Under the pieces are notes generated by a model that made no database searches, was not told where the DNA came from, and worked only from the letters and a program-made list of their open reading frames with translations. This document shows positions 27,208 through 36,060 of a stretch of DNA of 64,000 nt, one piece after another. Origin of the DNA: Bradyrhizobium australiense (GTDB taxonomy: Bacteria; Pseudomonadota; Alphaproteobacteria; Rhizobiales; Xanthobacteraceae); the NCBI RefSeq assembly GCF_013114825.1, contig NZ_JAAVLX010000010.1, forward strand, positions 1 to 64,000. Direction: 5' to 3'. Position numbers and translations under genes: made by a program. Position 1 is the first letter of the stretch, and every line of letters starts with the position of its first letter.

Positions 27208-27567
27208 TAATTGAGGAGCGTGCCGCTTAGATTCACGCCCACGCCCCTGCAGATTTTTTCTCCGTGATCACCCGTCACCGACGGCGGCCCTCAGGCCGCC
27301 CGGCGTCAGCATACGACCTCGAAAGGTAGGCGATCCGGGCCTGGTACACCGCCGATACTCGGCGATCCGACCTCGATGGTCGGCGACGTGCCGCTCGACG
27401 CGTGAAAGAGGTAATCCGACAGTTCACGGCTGCCGTCGGTGGCAATCCTCAACCGCACCAAGTGGTGTTGATTCGGTCCGTCGGCGAGCTGACGGCCATC
27501 ACTGGGGTCAATGCCCAATGGGATCTGGGCATGGCATCGAACGCAACATCGCTCTTCGTGGGGGTAA
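27208..27567. other. Non-coding stretch after the PIN gene
   Basis: It contains a perfect hairpin GGCGGCC-CTCA-GGCCGCC at 27283-27300 that may end the PIN transcript. A minus-strand frame across 27306-27659 has no motif and overlaps the SDR relic, so I do not call it. This is a plausible right border zone of the integrase element, but no direct repeat with the left side was found. Confidence 0.45.
27283..27300 (+). terminator. GC-rich hairpin, possible terminator of the PIN operon
   Basis: Seven-base perfect stem GGCGGCC/GGCCGCC with loop CTCA, 76 bases after the PIN gene stop. There is no T-run behind it. Confidence 0.35.
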
Positions 27568-27723
27568 TCAGGCAGAACATGCCCGCGACGCGAGATCGCC
27601 GACGATCGCCGCGCGATCTGCCGATCGAGCGTGCAGCACCACTTGATGACCATCGTCAAGAAGCGACTGGGCCGCCGCGCGACCGAGCCCGTCGGTGCTG
27701 CCGGTGATGAAGACGAACGCCAT
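27568..27723 (-). pseudogene. N-terminal relic of a short-chain dehydrogenase
   Basis: An excellent ribosome binding site (GGAGGAGG, five bases before the ATG) leads into MAFVFITGSTDGLGRAAAQS, the nucleotide-binding start of an SDR enzyme (TGxxxGxG), then QVVLHARSADRAAIVGDL. The frame stops after 51 codons, and the usual NAG and YxxxK parts do not follow in any frame. The gene was therefore cut or deleted inside, close to the presumed right border of the integrase element. Confidence 0.8.
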
Positions 27724-27945
27724 TTGATCCTCCTCCCCGCCCCTAAGTCACAACTTGTCCAGGGGAAGGAAGCAACAGGATTGGGGCGGCCGATTCAACC
27801 GGTTGCGTGCTCCGCCAGCCGAGGTCGGCCCGGAACTCGTTCGCGGGCATGCTGGGCGGAACGCGGTGACCAGCACCAGACCCATGCCGACGCATGCGCT
27901 TTCGTACCTTGGACGCGCAAGGCACGCCTTGAAGCACGCCAAATT

Positions 27946-27965
27946 CCATCCATATACCATCCATA
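27946..27965. promoter_or_regulatory. Direct repeat upstream of the ribbon-helix-helix gene, putative operator
   Basis: CCATCCATA occurs at 27946-27954 and again at 27957-27965, an 11-base period, and the second copy lies 24 bases before the ATG at 27989. Ribbon-helix-helix regulators often bind such helical-turn-spaced direct repeats in their own promoters, so autoregulation is a reasonable guess. Confidence 0.45.
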
Positions 27966-27988
27966 CAGCTGATATAGGTGGGAAAGCG

Positions 27989-28408
27989 ATGGCCAGCAAC
28001 GTTCACGAAATCCGACCAAAGCCCTCTGACACCGAAAAAATCACGATCAATCTTGGTTTGTCGATCTCGGTCAGGTCGACTTGATGGTCCAGGAGGGATT
28101 CTACTCGAACCGGACCGATTTCATCCGGACCGCAATCCGCAACCAGCTCGAACGTCACGCCGATGTCGTCAAGCAGTCCGCGGCCCGAAACAACCTGGAC
28201 CTCGGCTTGCGGAACTACAGCCCGCGAGGATCTTGCGGCGGCGCAGCGGGCGGGCGAGATGCTGCACATCAATGTTCTGGGCCTCGCCACCATCGCCCAA
28301 GACGTCACGCCCGAACTCGCTCGGGCCACGATTGCTTCGGTCTCCGTGCTGGGAGCTCTGCACGCCAGTCCCGCCGTCAAATCCGCTCTCGCCGACAGAA
28401 TGAGGTAA
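27989..28408 (+). pseudogene. Ribbon-helix-helix (CopG-like) protein with two frame changes
   Basis: Read with two frame corrections this is a full protein of about 140 residues, beginning MASNVHEIRPKPSDTEKITI. It contains QVDLMVQEGFYSNRTDFIRT, a ribbon-helix-helix DNA-binding pattern, and ends ALADRMR. One base is missing near 28058, where the frame reads to a TGA at 28084. One extra C is present near 28223 (AGCCCGCGAG for AGCCGCGAG), which restores the original frame for the C-terminus. I recall such proteins directly before PHB-depolymerase-type esterases in Bradyrhizobium, and that is the case here (four bases to the next ATG). Two compensating single-base errors raise the question of assembly error. 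Confidence 0.82.
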
Positions 28409-28412
28409 GGCC

Positions 28413-29582
28413 ATGCTGAAACTGGACATCGTTCGCGAAGCCACACGCCTCACGCACTCGGGCCAACTCGTTGAGGCCACCGCGCTGCTCCAACGCATGC
28501 TTCGGGGTGAGAACGCACCGGACGCCACCGCCCCCACCCCACACCGCTCCCCCGCGACAGAACGAGAGCCGCCGACCATCGACGCCAAGGCACATGCCAC
28601 GGAGACGAGGAGTCCGCGTCGCGCGGTCCGTCCGCCGGTGGATTTCGCCAAGAACATCCCAGGGCTCGGCCTCGGAGGATCGCTGAAGCGCGCCCCGCCA
28701 TCCATGGGAGACATCGTGCCGGACGGCGCCAGGTTCGTCGAAGGCAGCTACGGGAATGCCGCGGGAAGCCGCGCCTACCGCCTCTTCATCCCCAGCGGCT
28801 ATCATGGACAGGCCATTCCGCTGGTGATCATGCTCCACGGCTGCACGCAGTCGCCGGAGGATTTCGCCGCCGGCACGCGGATGAACTTCATCGCCGAAGA
28901 GCACACCTGCTTCGTGGCCTATCCCGCGCAGCGGGCCGAAGCCAACCAGGCGAAATGCTGGAACTGGTTTCGTCCGGGCGACCAGCAACGCGGCGGCGGC
29001 GACCCCTCGCTCATCGCGGGCATCACCCGCCAGATCATGCGCGACCATGCGATCGACCCACAACGCGTCTATGTCGCCGGACTGTCGGCCGGGGCCGCGG
29101 CCGCCGCCGTGATGGGATCGAGGTACGGCGATCTGTACGCAGCGATCGGCATACACTCCGGACTGGCCTGCGGGGCCGCCACCGACCTGCCCTCTGCGCT
29201 GATCGCGATGAAGCAAGGAGGCGGGTCCGAGGCAATGCCGGGCGACGGACTGCCCATTCCGACGATCGTCTTCCATGGCGATCGCGACACCACGGTGCAT
29301 TCGAAAAACGGCGGTCGAATTGTCCGGCAGTCCATCGCAGCGACGAGCACGACGGTGAAGGTGCACCGCGGACGGGTACCGGGAGGGCATGCCTACACCC
29401 GCACGGTCCACATCGACGCCGGCGGACGCGGAATCCTCGAGCACTGGGAAATCCACGGAGCCGGACACGCATGGTCGGGGGGCAACCCCGCCGGCTCGTA
29501 CACCGATCCGGACGGACCAGATGCAACGAGGGAAATGCTTCGTTTCTTCCTTGAGCATTCGCTCCCACAGGGACGGAATTAG
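28413..29582 (+). CDS. PHB-depolymerase-family esterase
   Basis: A 389-residue alpha/beta-hydrolase of the polyhydroxybutyrate depolymerase/Esterase_phb family. The N-terminal ~100 residues are a poorly ordered linker. The catalytic part runs from about 115 on: the oxyanion region LVIMLHGCTQSPEDFAAGT, the nucleophile elbow GLSAGAAAA, an Asp in FHGDRDTTVH and a His in GAGHAWSGG. It has no clear signal peptide, which fits an intracellular enzyme of this group. AGGTAAGG stands before the ATG, four bases after the ribbon-helix-helix gene, so both form one operon. Confidence 0.92.
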   Translation: MLKLDIVREATRLTHSGQLVEATALLQRMLRGENAPDATAPTPHRSPATEREPPTIDAKAHATETRSPRRAVRPPVDFAKNIPGLGLGGSLKRAPPSMGDIVPDGARFVEGSYGNAAGSRAYRLFIPSGYHGQAIPLVIMLHGCTQSPEDFAAGTRMNFIAEEHTCFVAYPAQRAEANQAKCWNWFRPGDQQRGGGDPSLIAGITRQIMRDHAIDPQRVYVAGLSAGAAAAAVMGSRYGDLYAAIGIHSGLACGAATDLPSALIAMKQGGGSEAMPGDGLPIPTIVFHGDRDTTVHSKNGGRIVRQSIAATSTTVKVHRGRVPGGHAYTRTVHIDAGGRGILEHWEIHGAGHAWSGGNPAGSYTDPDGPDATREMLRFFLEHSLPQGRN

Positions 29583-29734
29583 AGGTGGCGTCGGCTTTTC
29601 ATCCCGATCGTGGGAAGCGGACTCGTAGTCGTTCTCCATCGTACGAAGCGGAAGAGGAGAGATCTCAATCCGGTCTGAGCCTCGACCAGTGAGCCCGGCT
29701 GGGCTAACCGCTGCGGATACGACGTCTACTCCGA

Positions 29735-29932
29735 TCAGGTCTTGTGCTTCTGTTTGGCCGCCGCCTCGCGAGCCAGCCGCTCCGCCTTTAACCGCTCCCG
29801 ATTAGCATGGAACGCCTGTTGGGCGCGTTCATGCTCCGACAGTGCTACCTTGGCGTCCGCGTCTCTAAAGACCTTTCGAGCTTCCCGTTCGGCCGTGCTG
29901 GGCGTCCTCCGCTCGGACATGCGATTGTTCAT
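29735..29932 (-). CDS. Small basic, helical protein, unknown function
   Basis: A 65-residue, strongly charged protein (STAEREARKVFRDADAKVAL to AAAKQKHKT) that should form a single long helix. GAGGGAG is placed a few bases before the ATG at 29932. I recall near relatives in many Bradyrhizobium genomes without a known function. Confidence 0.7.
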   Translation of the reverse strand: MNNRMSERRTPSTAEREARKVFRDADAKVALSEHERAQQAFHANRERLKAERLAREAAAKQKHKT

Positions 29933-30667
29933 TGCTCCCTCCTCGGGTCGCACACGGTCCTGGCGCAAGTGGTGCGCACATCAGGACCGCCAACCTAGGT
30001 GGTAGGTTTTCCTCCGGCTTGGGCTTTGGGGGCATGGTGCCGGAGGCAGGGATTCGACGCCTGACGAAGCCGTTGGTTCCAGGCACCGTCCGGTTCGTCA
30101 ACGTCACTGACGGTAATTCCCCGGGATTGTTGTTCCGCGAAACAATTGGATGGAGTCGAGCCACAACCGCGAGGGCCGTGGCGGGACGCAATGCAACACC
30201 AAGGAACGTGAAACGGCCGGAGATTGCAGAAATTGTGTTCGTTGGCCTTTTGGCACCGAGACAATGAGCGCAGCAGCCGCGGAGAGCCGGGCATCACCGT
30301 TGGCATGTGGGACGGCAGTGCGCATGACCGCCGGAATTGTTTGTATCACCCGTCTCCCACGGCCCCGACGAGTCAAAGCCGCATCACCGCTTTGAAGCGC
30401 TCGCCCAAGCTTCCAGTTCACACGACCGTTAAGGCCGCTTAGCTAAGGACTACGCCCGCTCAACGCTGCAGCTTACGCTAATGATTCCGGCGTCCCGTCA
30501 CCAACGGGTGCACGCAAACGAGAGGGGGATCTTCGACCAAATGAACCAAGGTTGCTCATGAACGGCTCTGTCGCGCCCAACCGAACAACGCGCCGGCCGT
30601 CCAGCGGCAGCCACGTTCGCCGGCCCGACATCGCATCCGAACTCATTAGCCGTAAGGAAATCTCTTA
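29933..30667. other. Intergenic stretch without a supported gene
   Basis: About 735 bases. Frames on both strands are Arg- and Pro-rich and carry no motif. Near 30035-30090 there is a weak tRNA-like fold that I rejected. The last bases (AAGGAAATCTCTTA) are the ribosome binding site of the next gene. Confidence 0.5.
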
Positions 30668-31360
30668 ATGATTAAGCTGGCTGGCAGGAAAGTAACGTTC
30701 GAGATCACCTTCAATGTTACCGACCCTGAAGCAATGCGAGCAGCAGCGCTGCGTTGCTATTTGGCGGCTGGTGGCAGCGAGGAGCAGTTCGTCGAAAACG
30801 AGCGGAGCGAGGACAAGATTGCGGACACACCGATCGGCGCTTGGGTTCTGGCGCTGCTCGATCATCCCCGCGAGTATGGGCCAGGGTTTGACGAATTTTC
30901 GCACCGGGTCGACAGCGGCGCATTCTACCAGCCTCCACCATTGCCGGATGGATTTGATCCGGCGACCTCTGTCAGCGGATCCCAAATCGCCGAGCTCATG
31001 AGAGTCGCGCTCGAGAGCGACCGTTGGAATGACTTGAAACCAGTGCTTCCCAAGCGCTTCAGGTCACTTGTGACAAACCCGGTCTGGTATGCCGACCCTG
31101 CTCTCTACGAAACGAGAGAGCCTTGGTACTTCCAAATTACAAATCGTGAATATGCTGATTATGACTCTGCCAACAAGGAACAGCTGTTCAAGGATGTGAT
31201 CTACAAGATTGGTCGTGCCGACATTATCGCGGCGTTGGCCAACCTCGCCGCAAATCGACCGCGCCGCATTGTCGAGATCATGAACGATTGTGCGGATGTA
31301 GTTCTTGCAGACATTTTCTTTCAAACGGTCGTGTTCAAGGACCACTGCTACTATGACTGA
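30668..31360 (+). CDS. Protein of unknown function
   Basis: A 230-residue soluble-looking protein, MIKLAGRKVTFEITFNVTDP to FKDHCYYD. AAGGAAA lies before the ATG with good spacing. The sequence is acidic and aromatic, with no signal peptide, no membrane segment and no motif I know. Base composition is lower in GC than the genes to the left, hinting at transfer. Confidence 0.65.
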   Translation: MIKLAGRKVTFEITFNVTDPEAMRAAALRCYLAAGGSEEQFVENERSEDKIADTPIGAWVLALLDHPREYGPGFDEFSHRVDSGAFYQPPPLPDGFDPATSVSGSQIAELMRVALESDRWNDLKPVLPKRFRSLVTNPVWYADPALYETREPWYFQITNREYADYDSANKEQLFKDVIYKIGRADIIAALANLAANRPRRIVEIMNDCADVVLADIFFQTVVFKDHCYYD

Positions 31361-31420
31361 TTGCTGAAATGGTACCCCGACGAGGCCACATATCAAATAG
31401 TTAACGATTGCGGAGTGCGT

Positions 31421-31801
31421 ATGATTACAGCAAACCCGGTGCCAGAAATGTCACGCGCCTCCGCTATCGCTGAAGCCCAGGCGCTTGTACGGCAATGTGC
31501 AGAACCGTGTCCCGCTGGGACCAATATCAAGGGTGCTATCCGGAAGGCATCCAAGCATATAGGAATGCCATATTCGCGCGCGAGAAACATCTGGTATGGC
31601 GAGGCAAGGAGGATTGAGGCCGCAGAAATGGATCAATTGCGCCGCGGAGCAGAGATCGCTGGGATAGCTCAGGCCGTCGCTGGTGTGGAAATTTTGAGAG
31701 GCATGCTGGCATCACGTTTTCCGGACGCGGATCGCATATTAGCCGAACTCGCTGCAACACTGCGTGAACACAGGGGCGGTTCAAACGAGCTTGGTCAGTA
31801 G
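31421..31801 (+). CDS. Small protein with a possible helix-turn-helix, unknown function
   Basis: A 126-residue protein. The ATG at 31421 has GGAG six bases upstream; an earlier in-frame start at 31361 lacks a site. The middle (IRKASKHIGMPYSRARNIWYGEARRIEAAEMDQLRR, residues about 35-70) looks like a helix-turn-helix and resembles short phage-like proteins in rhizobia with a YGEARRIE pattern. It is probably a DNA-binding protein of former mobile DNA. Its end overlaps the next, convergent gene by seven bases. Confidence 0.6.
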   Translation: MITANPVPEMSRASAIAEAQALVRQCAEPCPAGTNIKGAIRKASKHIGMPYSRARNIWYGEARRIEAAEMDQLRRGAEIAGIAQAVAGVEILRGMLASRFPDADRILAELAATLREHRGGSNELGQ

Positions 31802-32046
31802 TCCGTCGGCAGAGCGGCGTGCTCGACGAAGCGACCATTCGAGCCGACGGGACGCCGTAGCACGACGCCCGGCTTCGCCATGGTGACGGCGACGATGTCC
31901 GGATCATCCGTCTCCTGCGCGGCACCCTGATTAAAGAGATTGCTGCTCGCGCCCCAAGCCACCAGCGCAGCCTTCATCGACGGCGCCGCGACCGCCTGGT
32001 CGTAGAAGCCGAGCGACGTGACGAAGGTTTTCAGCTTCCGCGGCAT
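31795..32046 (-). pseudogene. N-terminal part of a TolA-like protein, truncated
   Basis: 83 residues starting MPRKLKTFVTSLGFYDQAVA and ending AALPTDY. This matches the beginning of a cytoplasmic, coiled-coil protein often labelled cell-envelope-biogenesis protein TolA in Bradyrhizobium. As I recall, that family continues with a long Lys/Glu/Arg-rich helix after the PT-dipeptide, but here the frame stops. A fragment that resembles the missing helix lies about 1.7 kb away on the same strand (33716-33904), beyond the porin. Confidence 0.6.
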
Positions 32047-32060
32047 TCGAGCTTCCGGCC

Positions 32061-33506
32061 CTAGAATTTGACTGTGGTACGCATCCCGAACACCGCCGCG
32101 TCCTTCAGCGCCCGCCCCGCGAGCGGACCGGAAGGATTCGCTGCGCCTCCGCCTGGATGGACGATGTACTGGAAGTTCGGCTGCACGGTCCATCCATCGC
32201 GGATCTGGTACTGGTAGACGGCCGTGAAGAGCCCCTCGAAGCTGCGGACCGGCCAACCAGGAGCAACGAGCGCCCGATAATCGGCATCGAGCTGCTGGGC
32301 GCGCTTGGAGACATGTGCATACCCGATGCCTATACCGAACTTGTCGTCGGGCCTGCTGTCGTACAGGCCGATGAACTCAATGCCGGCGTCGGCATACAGG
32401 TCGATCAGATTGCGGTCGGCGGGTGCGCCGGCCGCGCGCACGAACACCCCGATCCCCCGGTCGTCGCTGTGGGGCACCCGGTAGATCTGTTGTTCGAACA
32501 CGCCCCAGGCACCGACGTCGCCAGCCAGGAGAAGCGGATCTCCGCTGCTGGCGGGAGCCGCGAGCGAAACGCCATTCGATGCCAGCTGCTGATCGGGAAA
32601 GGCACCGAAGTGCCGCCAACCGCCGAACTTTACCTGGCCTGCAAGATTCGGATCGCCCTTCTTGTTGTTCCAGGCGTACTGGATTTGGCCGAGCACCAGC
32701 GGCGGATCGTTGATCCGGAAATTGAGTCCGTAGCGATTGCGCTCCTGCGGATCGCCGGGTCCCGGTCCCGCCTGGTTCCCATCGAAGATTCCGACCAAGC
32801 CGGAGAGTTGCTCGGAGAAATTGACGAGCAAGCGCGTCCCCATGGCCGCGAGCGGTGGCGACGGCCCGCCGCTCAGCAGGTCAACCGACGTGATCGCGGG
32901 CCAACCCATCGAGGCGTTGGTGAACACGTCGGTGTACTTGGTGTTGAAGAACTCGCTGTCGGCCGCGAGTTGTCCGAATTTGAGGGAAACCTTCTTCGCC
33001 CCCCACTGTTTTTCGAAATACGCCTCGTAAAGGCGCGTGGAAGGCAGCGCCTCTATGCCGCTCACCACGAAGAAGTTCTGCAGGTTACTGCGGGACAGTC
33101 CGTCGCCGTGGATCTGGAAGACGTTGGCATGGAAGGTTAGCCCGTCGATCCCGATGAGCTTCCGCAGGTCGGCATCGACCGCTAGGTTCAGCCGGCCCTC
33201 GTAGATCGCGCCCCGCTTCAGTCCCCCGGACCCGTTCCCGAGCACCTCTCCGATATAGGTCGCCGCGAACTTGACCCCGTACTTCTGGAGCGGATTTGGC
33301 AAGAGACCGAGCGTCTTCTCTTCGACCGTGCTTTCGCCGGTGTCTGGATCGGCGGGCTTGTCGTTATCCGTCTTCTTGTCCTCCTGGGCATGCGCAAGCG
33401 CCGCCGACACCAAGAGCGAGGCGACGCCCAGAAGCAGGACTACCGATGTCGCACGCTTTGATCCGCGAACCATTTGTTGGCCCAGCCAATTTGGCCAGTG
33501 GGACAT
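32061..33506 (-). CDS. OprB-family carbohydrate-selective porin
   Basis: A 481-residue outer-membrane porin. A signal peptide (TSVVLLLGVASLLVSAALAHAQ, cleavage near residue 41) precedes a Glu/Asp/Lys-rich linker. The beta-barrel of the OprB type follows, with YEAYFEKQWG, NTKYTDVFTNASMGWP, and the last strand VFGMRTTVKF ending in Phe, as outer-membrane proteins require. Either Met1 (33506) or Met12 (33473) may be the start; the latter gives the more usual signal length. It is flanked by two pieces of a TolA-like gene. Confidence 0.9.
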   Translation of the reverse strand: MSHWPNWLGQQMVRGSKRATSVVLLLGVASLLVSAALAHAQEDKKTDNDKPADPDTGESTVEEKTLGLLPNPLQKYGVKFAATYIGEVLGNGSGGLKRGAIYEGRLNLAVDADLRKLIGIDGLTFHANVFQIHGDGLSRSNLQNFFVVSGIEALPSTRLYEAYFEKQWGAKKVSLKFGQLAADSEFFNTKYTDVFTNASMGWPAITSVDLLSGGPSPPLAAMGTRLLVNFSEQLSGLVGIFDGNQAGPGPGDPQERNRYGLNFRINDPPLVLGQIQYAWNNKKGDPNLAGQVKFGGWRHFGAFPDQQLASNGVSLAAPASSGDPLLLAGDVGAWGVFEQQIYRVPHSDDRGIGVFVRAAGAPADRNLIDLYADAGIEFIGLYDSRPDDKFGIGIGYAHVSKRAQQLDADYRALVAPGWPVRSFEGLFTAVYQYQIRDGWTVQPNFQYIVHPGGGAANPSGPLAGRALKDAAVFGMRTTVKF

Positions 33507-33715
33507 CTTCAGCGGCCGATTTCAAGGTCAACCCCGCCCGCCGATCTTTGGATATCCCAGCCCATGTTGCCGTACTCTATCGACTTCGGGAGTCCGGCGC
33601 ACCCAAGTGCCGGGCCTACGACGCGGTCAGAGCTGGATCGGGTGCGTCTTGGTCTGCCTTCGGGCCGCGATGGTCCGGGGCCGCCGCGGCATGATCCGGA
33701 GTCCAATCGCTTGCG

Positions 33716-33904
33716 TTACGATTCGTGGTGTTTGCCGGCGCCGCACCGTTGAGGTATCGCGGGTCGCTGCTTCTCCCAGAGAGCTTCCTCGGCCTGCGCC
33801 CTTTCGTCGATCGCAGCGCGCTCGGCTTCTATCGTGGCCGTCTCGTCATGCTCCCGCCGAGCCTTGTCCAGCGCCGCCTGCGCCTTGACGGCAACCTCAC
33901 CCGG
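33716..33904 (-). pseudogene. Detached helical fragment of a TolA-like protein
   Basis: AQAALDKARREHDETATIEA continuing to ERAQAEEALWEKQRP is a coiled-coil stretch much like the C-terminal part of the TolA-like proteins whose N-terminal piece is at 31795-32046. It has no convincing start of its own. It lies upstream of the porin on the same strand, so the order of the two pieces is inverted relative to a normal gene. Confidence 0.45.
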
Positions 33905-34153
33905 AAGCACTGAATGCCAGCCATCGACTGTCTCGACGGATTCCGCGGAGCTTCTGCTGAGGCGAATGCCGGCCAAGCTCGATGACCTCTGCCGCGAGCG
34001 AGATGCGCTCGCGGCGCCGGCAAAGCCGTCGTCCCGAAACTAGGCTTTCGTTTGCGGCGACATTTCAGGCCGGCGGATCTGTCCGTAAACTAACGATCGC
34101 TCCTGCCGTTGTGCTGCATCCGAGTGCCCACGATCTGCCTCTTGAACGGCGCC

Positions 34154-34459
34154 GGCTTCTTCCATCAGACCCACAGAGCGGTCGACGATTGCCATGCGCT
34201 GCTTGAGATCCTGGCCTACGAAAAGACAATGCGGGTTTGGGCAGAGCATTCGCCTTTCGACCTCAAAGACGCTCTCAAGCGGCGCGGCTATCGCTGGAGC
34301 GCTGGAAACGACGGCAGGCCGCGGTCATGGTACGTTGACGTTGACGAACACAAGCTGGACGACGAAATCGCGTTTCTCAAGACCGAGATTTTTCTCCAGG
34401 ACGCGGAGCCGCGCTTGCAGACCTTAACGGCGTTTGATCGGTTTTCGGTCCGTGCATAA
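34154..34459 (+). pseudogene. C-terminal relic of a 3'-5' exonuclease (DnaQ-like)
   Basis: FHQTHRAVDDCHALLEILA is the ExoIII-type active-site region of a DnaQ-like exonuclease. It is followed by a typical tail (SPFDLKDALKRRGYRW, WYVDVDE, LTAFDRFSVRA). The two earlier motifs with the DxE pair are missing and no start codon fits, so only the last third of a gene remains. Confidence 0.8.
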
Positions 34460-34563
34460 GACCGCCTAGTCAGAACCGCAATGTCCGCTACGCGGCGATC
34501 TTCTGGGAGTGCTCGGACTTGATTTCGCCATGCCGCCTCGTTGCGCGGGGCAAGCTCATTGCC

Positions 34564-35628
34564 ATGCCTGCCTTCAAAGCCACCTTCACCGGAGCGGCAA
34601 TAGCAACGCTAGTCCTGGTTGCGGTCAACCAGCGCGCCCTGTGGCCGCTCGAGGTCGCTGCACTGAAGCAACCGTACGAAGCGCCTGCGCCGAAGTCCGA
34701 CCGCCTTGACGGTCTGGTCAAACTGCGCGAGGCAATGATGCGGGCCGCATCGCGGCCACGACCCGAGGCCCCCGAGCCGCCATTGCAGCAAGTCACGCTT
34801 GGCTCGATGTCTGGGGCGGCTTCCGATCCGTCGTTAATTTCCGCCCCCAAAGTTGGCGACGATTCTGTCGAGACAAAGTTGGTGGCCCTCGACCACCCCG
34901 ATGCCGCCCAACCGGTGCCGACAACGCGCGATGCGTTCGGCGATGCCTCCAACCCGGCGCCAGCGGCGCAGGATTTCCGGTATCTCATTTATAACGTCTG
35001 GTCCGAACTACCGCCTGCCGAGAAGCCTGCGGAAATCGTCTTGCGTTCGCTCAAGGACATTCCGGTCGGAACGCCGGTCGAAGAGATCAAACGCGCTTCC
35101 GACGCGTTCGGTCTGGACTTCAATTTCATGAAAGCGGTTGCCAAGATCGAGTCCGGTTTCGACCCTAACCAACGCACCGGGTCGTATATCGGCCTGTTCC
35201 AGCTGAGCGAATATGAGTTCAGAAAATTCGGTGCCGGGCAGATTCGCAGTCCCCGCGACAATGCCGTTGCGGCCGCCTACAAGGTCATCACCGAAGGCAT
35301 TCTGTTCGAGTGGGTGACGCACAGGAAGCCGACCTTGAGCGATCTTTACTTGATCCATCAACAAGGCTGGGAAGGCGCCGCCGAGCACATCAGCCAACCT
35401 GATCGCATCGCCTGGAAATCCATGTGCGCCACCAGCGAAGGCAGGGAGAAAGGCGAAAAGTGGTGCAGGCGCGCGATCTGGGCCAATACCCTTCCTGCCG
35501 TCAAACAGACGTGGAAAACGGTCGACAAGCTGACCTCGGGTGCATTCGTCGGAATGTGGCAAGCGCGGGTTGCTGAGTTCTATTCGAAATACATGGCCAC
35601 CGCCGCCGCCGGAGAGGCGAAGCAGTAA
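34564..35628 (+). CDS. Lytic-transglycosylase-like (SLT domain) protein
   Basis: A 354-residue exported or anchored protein. A hydrophobic N-terminal segment (TGAAIATLVLVAVNQRAL) acts as a signal or anchor. A Pro-rich linker of about 100 residues and then an SLT fold follow: FMKAVAKIESGFDPNQRTGS with the catalytic Glu, GLFQLSEYEF, and AAAYKVI. It probably cleaves peptidoglycan. I chose the ATG at 34564; a TTG at 34519 with GGGAG upstream is an alternative. The position between two gene relics gives no clue to its partner. Confidence 0.85.
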   Translation: MPAFKATFTGAAIATLVLVAVNQRALWPLEVAALKQPYEAPAPKSDRLDGLVKLREAMMRAASRPRPEAPEPPLQQVTLGSMSGAASDPSLISAPKVGDDSVETKLVALDHPDAAQPVPTTRDAFGDASNPAPAAQDFRYLIYNVWSELPPAEKPAEIVLRSLKDIPVGTPVEEIKRASDAFGLDFNFMKAVAKIESGFDPNQRTGSYIGLFQLSEYEFRKFGAGQIRSPRDNAVAAAYKVITEGILFEWVTHRKPTLSDLYLIHQQGWEGAAEHISQPDRIAWKSMCATSEGREKGEKWCRRAIWANTLPAVKQTWKTVDKLTSGAFVGMWQARVAEFYSKYMATAAAGEAKQ

Positions 35629-35670
35629 TTTGCTTTGAGTGGCAGTAGGAGACGCGACTAGAGGCAGCCT

Positions 35671-36060
35671 ATGTTCGATCGATCTGCGATCCAATGGCCG
35701 GGCGTTCCGCTCGCGCTCGGCTCAGCGGTCCTGTTTGGCGCTGCAGCGCCGCTTTCCAAATTGCTCCTCGCCAGCATTGGCCCGCAGATGCTGGCCGGGC
35801 TTCTTTACCTCGGCGCGGGTCTTGGCCTTGCGGGCGTGCACGCCACCCGCTCCTTGCTTGGGCTCGCGGCGCCTGAGGCGCCGCTCAGACGGCACGACAT
35901 TCCCTGGCTCTTCGTCATCCTCATCTGGTCGAACTTGCGTCGACCGTCATCATGCTGCGGTCGATCGCCTTATCGCGAGAAGCGAGGGCGAAGGCCTTGG
36001 CGAGTGGTTGAGCTGGACCCGTCGTTTGATGCTGCACCTCGTTTGGGAGGCCGGCGCTAA
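35671..36060 (+). pseudogene. Truncated EamA/DMT-type transporter
   Basis: The first ~86 residues read as the N-terminal two to three membrane helices of an EamA-type permease (GVPLALGSAVLFGAAAPLSK, then MLAGLLYLGAGLGLAG, then HDIPWLFVILIW). At about base 35930 the sequence turns into a hydrophilic tail and ends at 129 residues, where a full protein has about 290 residues and ten helices. The remainder is not found in any frame downstream. Confidence 0.82.

Noticed and set aside
27755..27988. Frame upstream of the ribbon-helix-helix gene and opposing minus-strand frames
   Set aside because: The real start is the ATG at 27989; the upstream extension contains the direct-repeat promoter region and has no motif.
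30035..30090. tRNA- or tmRNA-like sequence (GGTGCC/GGCACC arms on the minus strand, GGATTCGAC on the plus strand)
   Set aside because: The six-base outer arms pair but no proper T-arm, anticodon arm or D-arm forms; not enough for an RNA gene.
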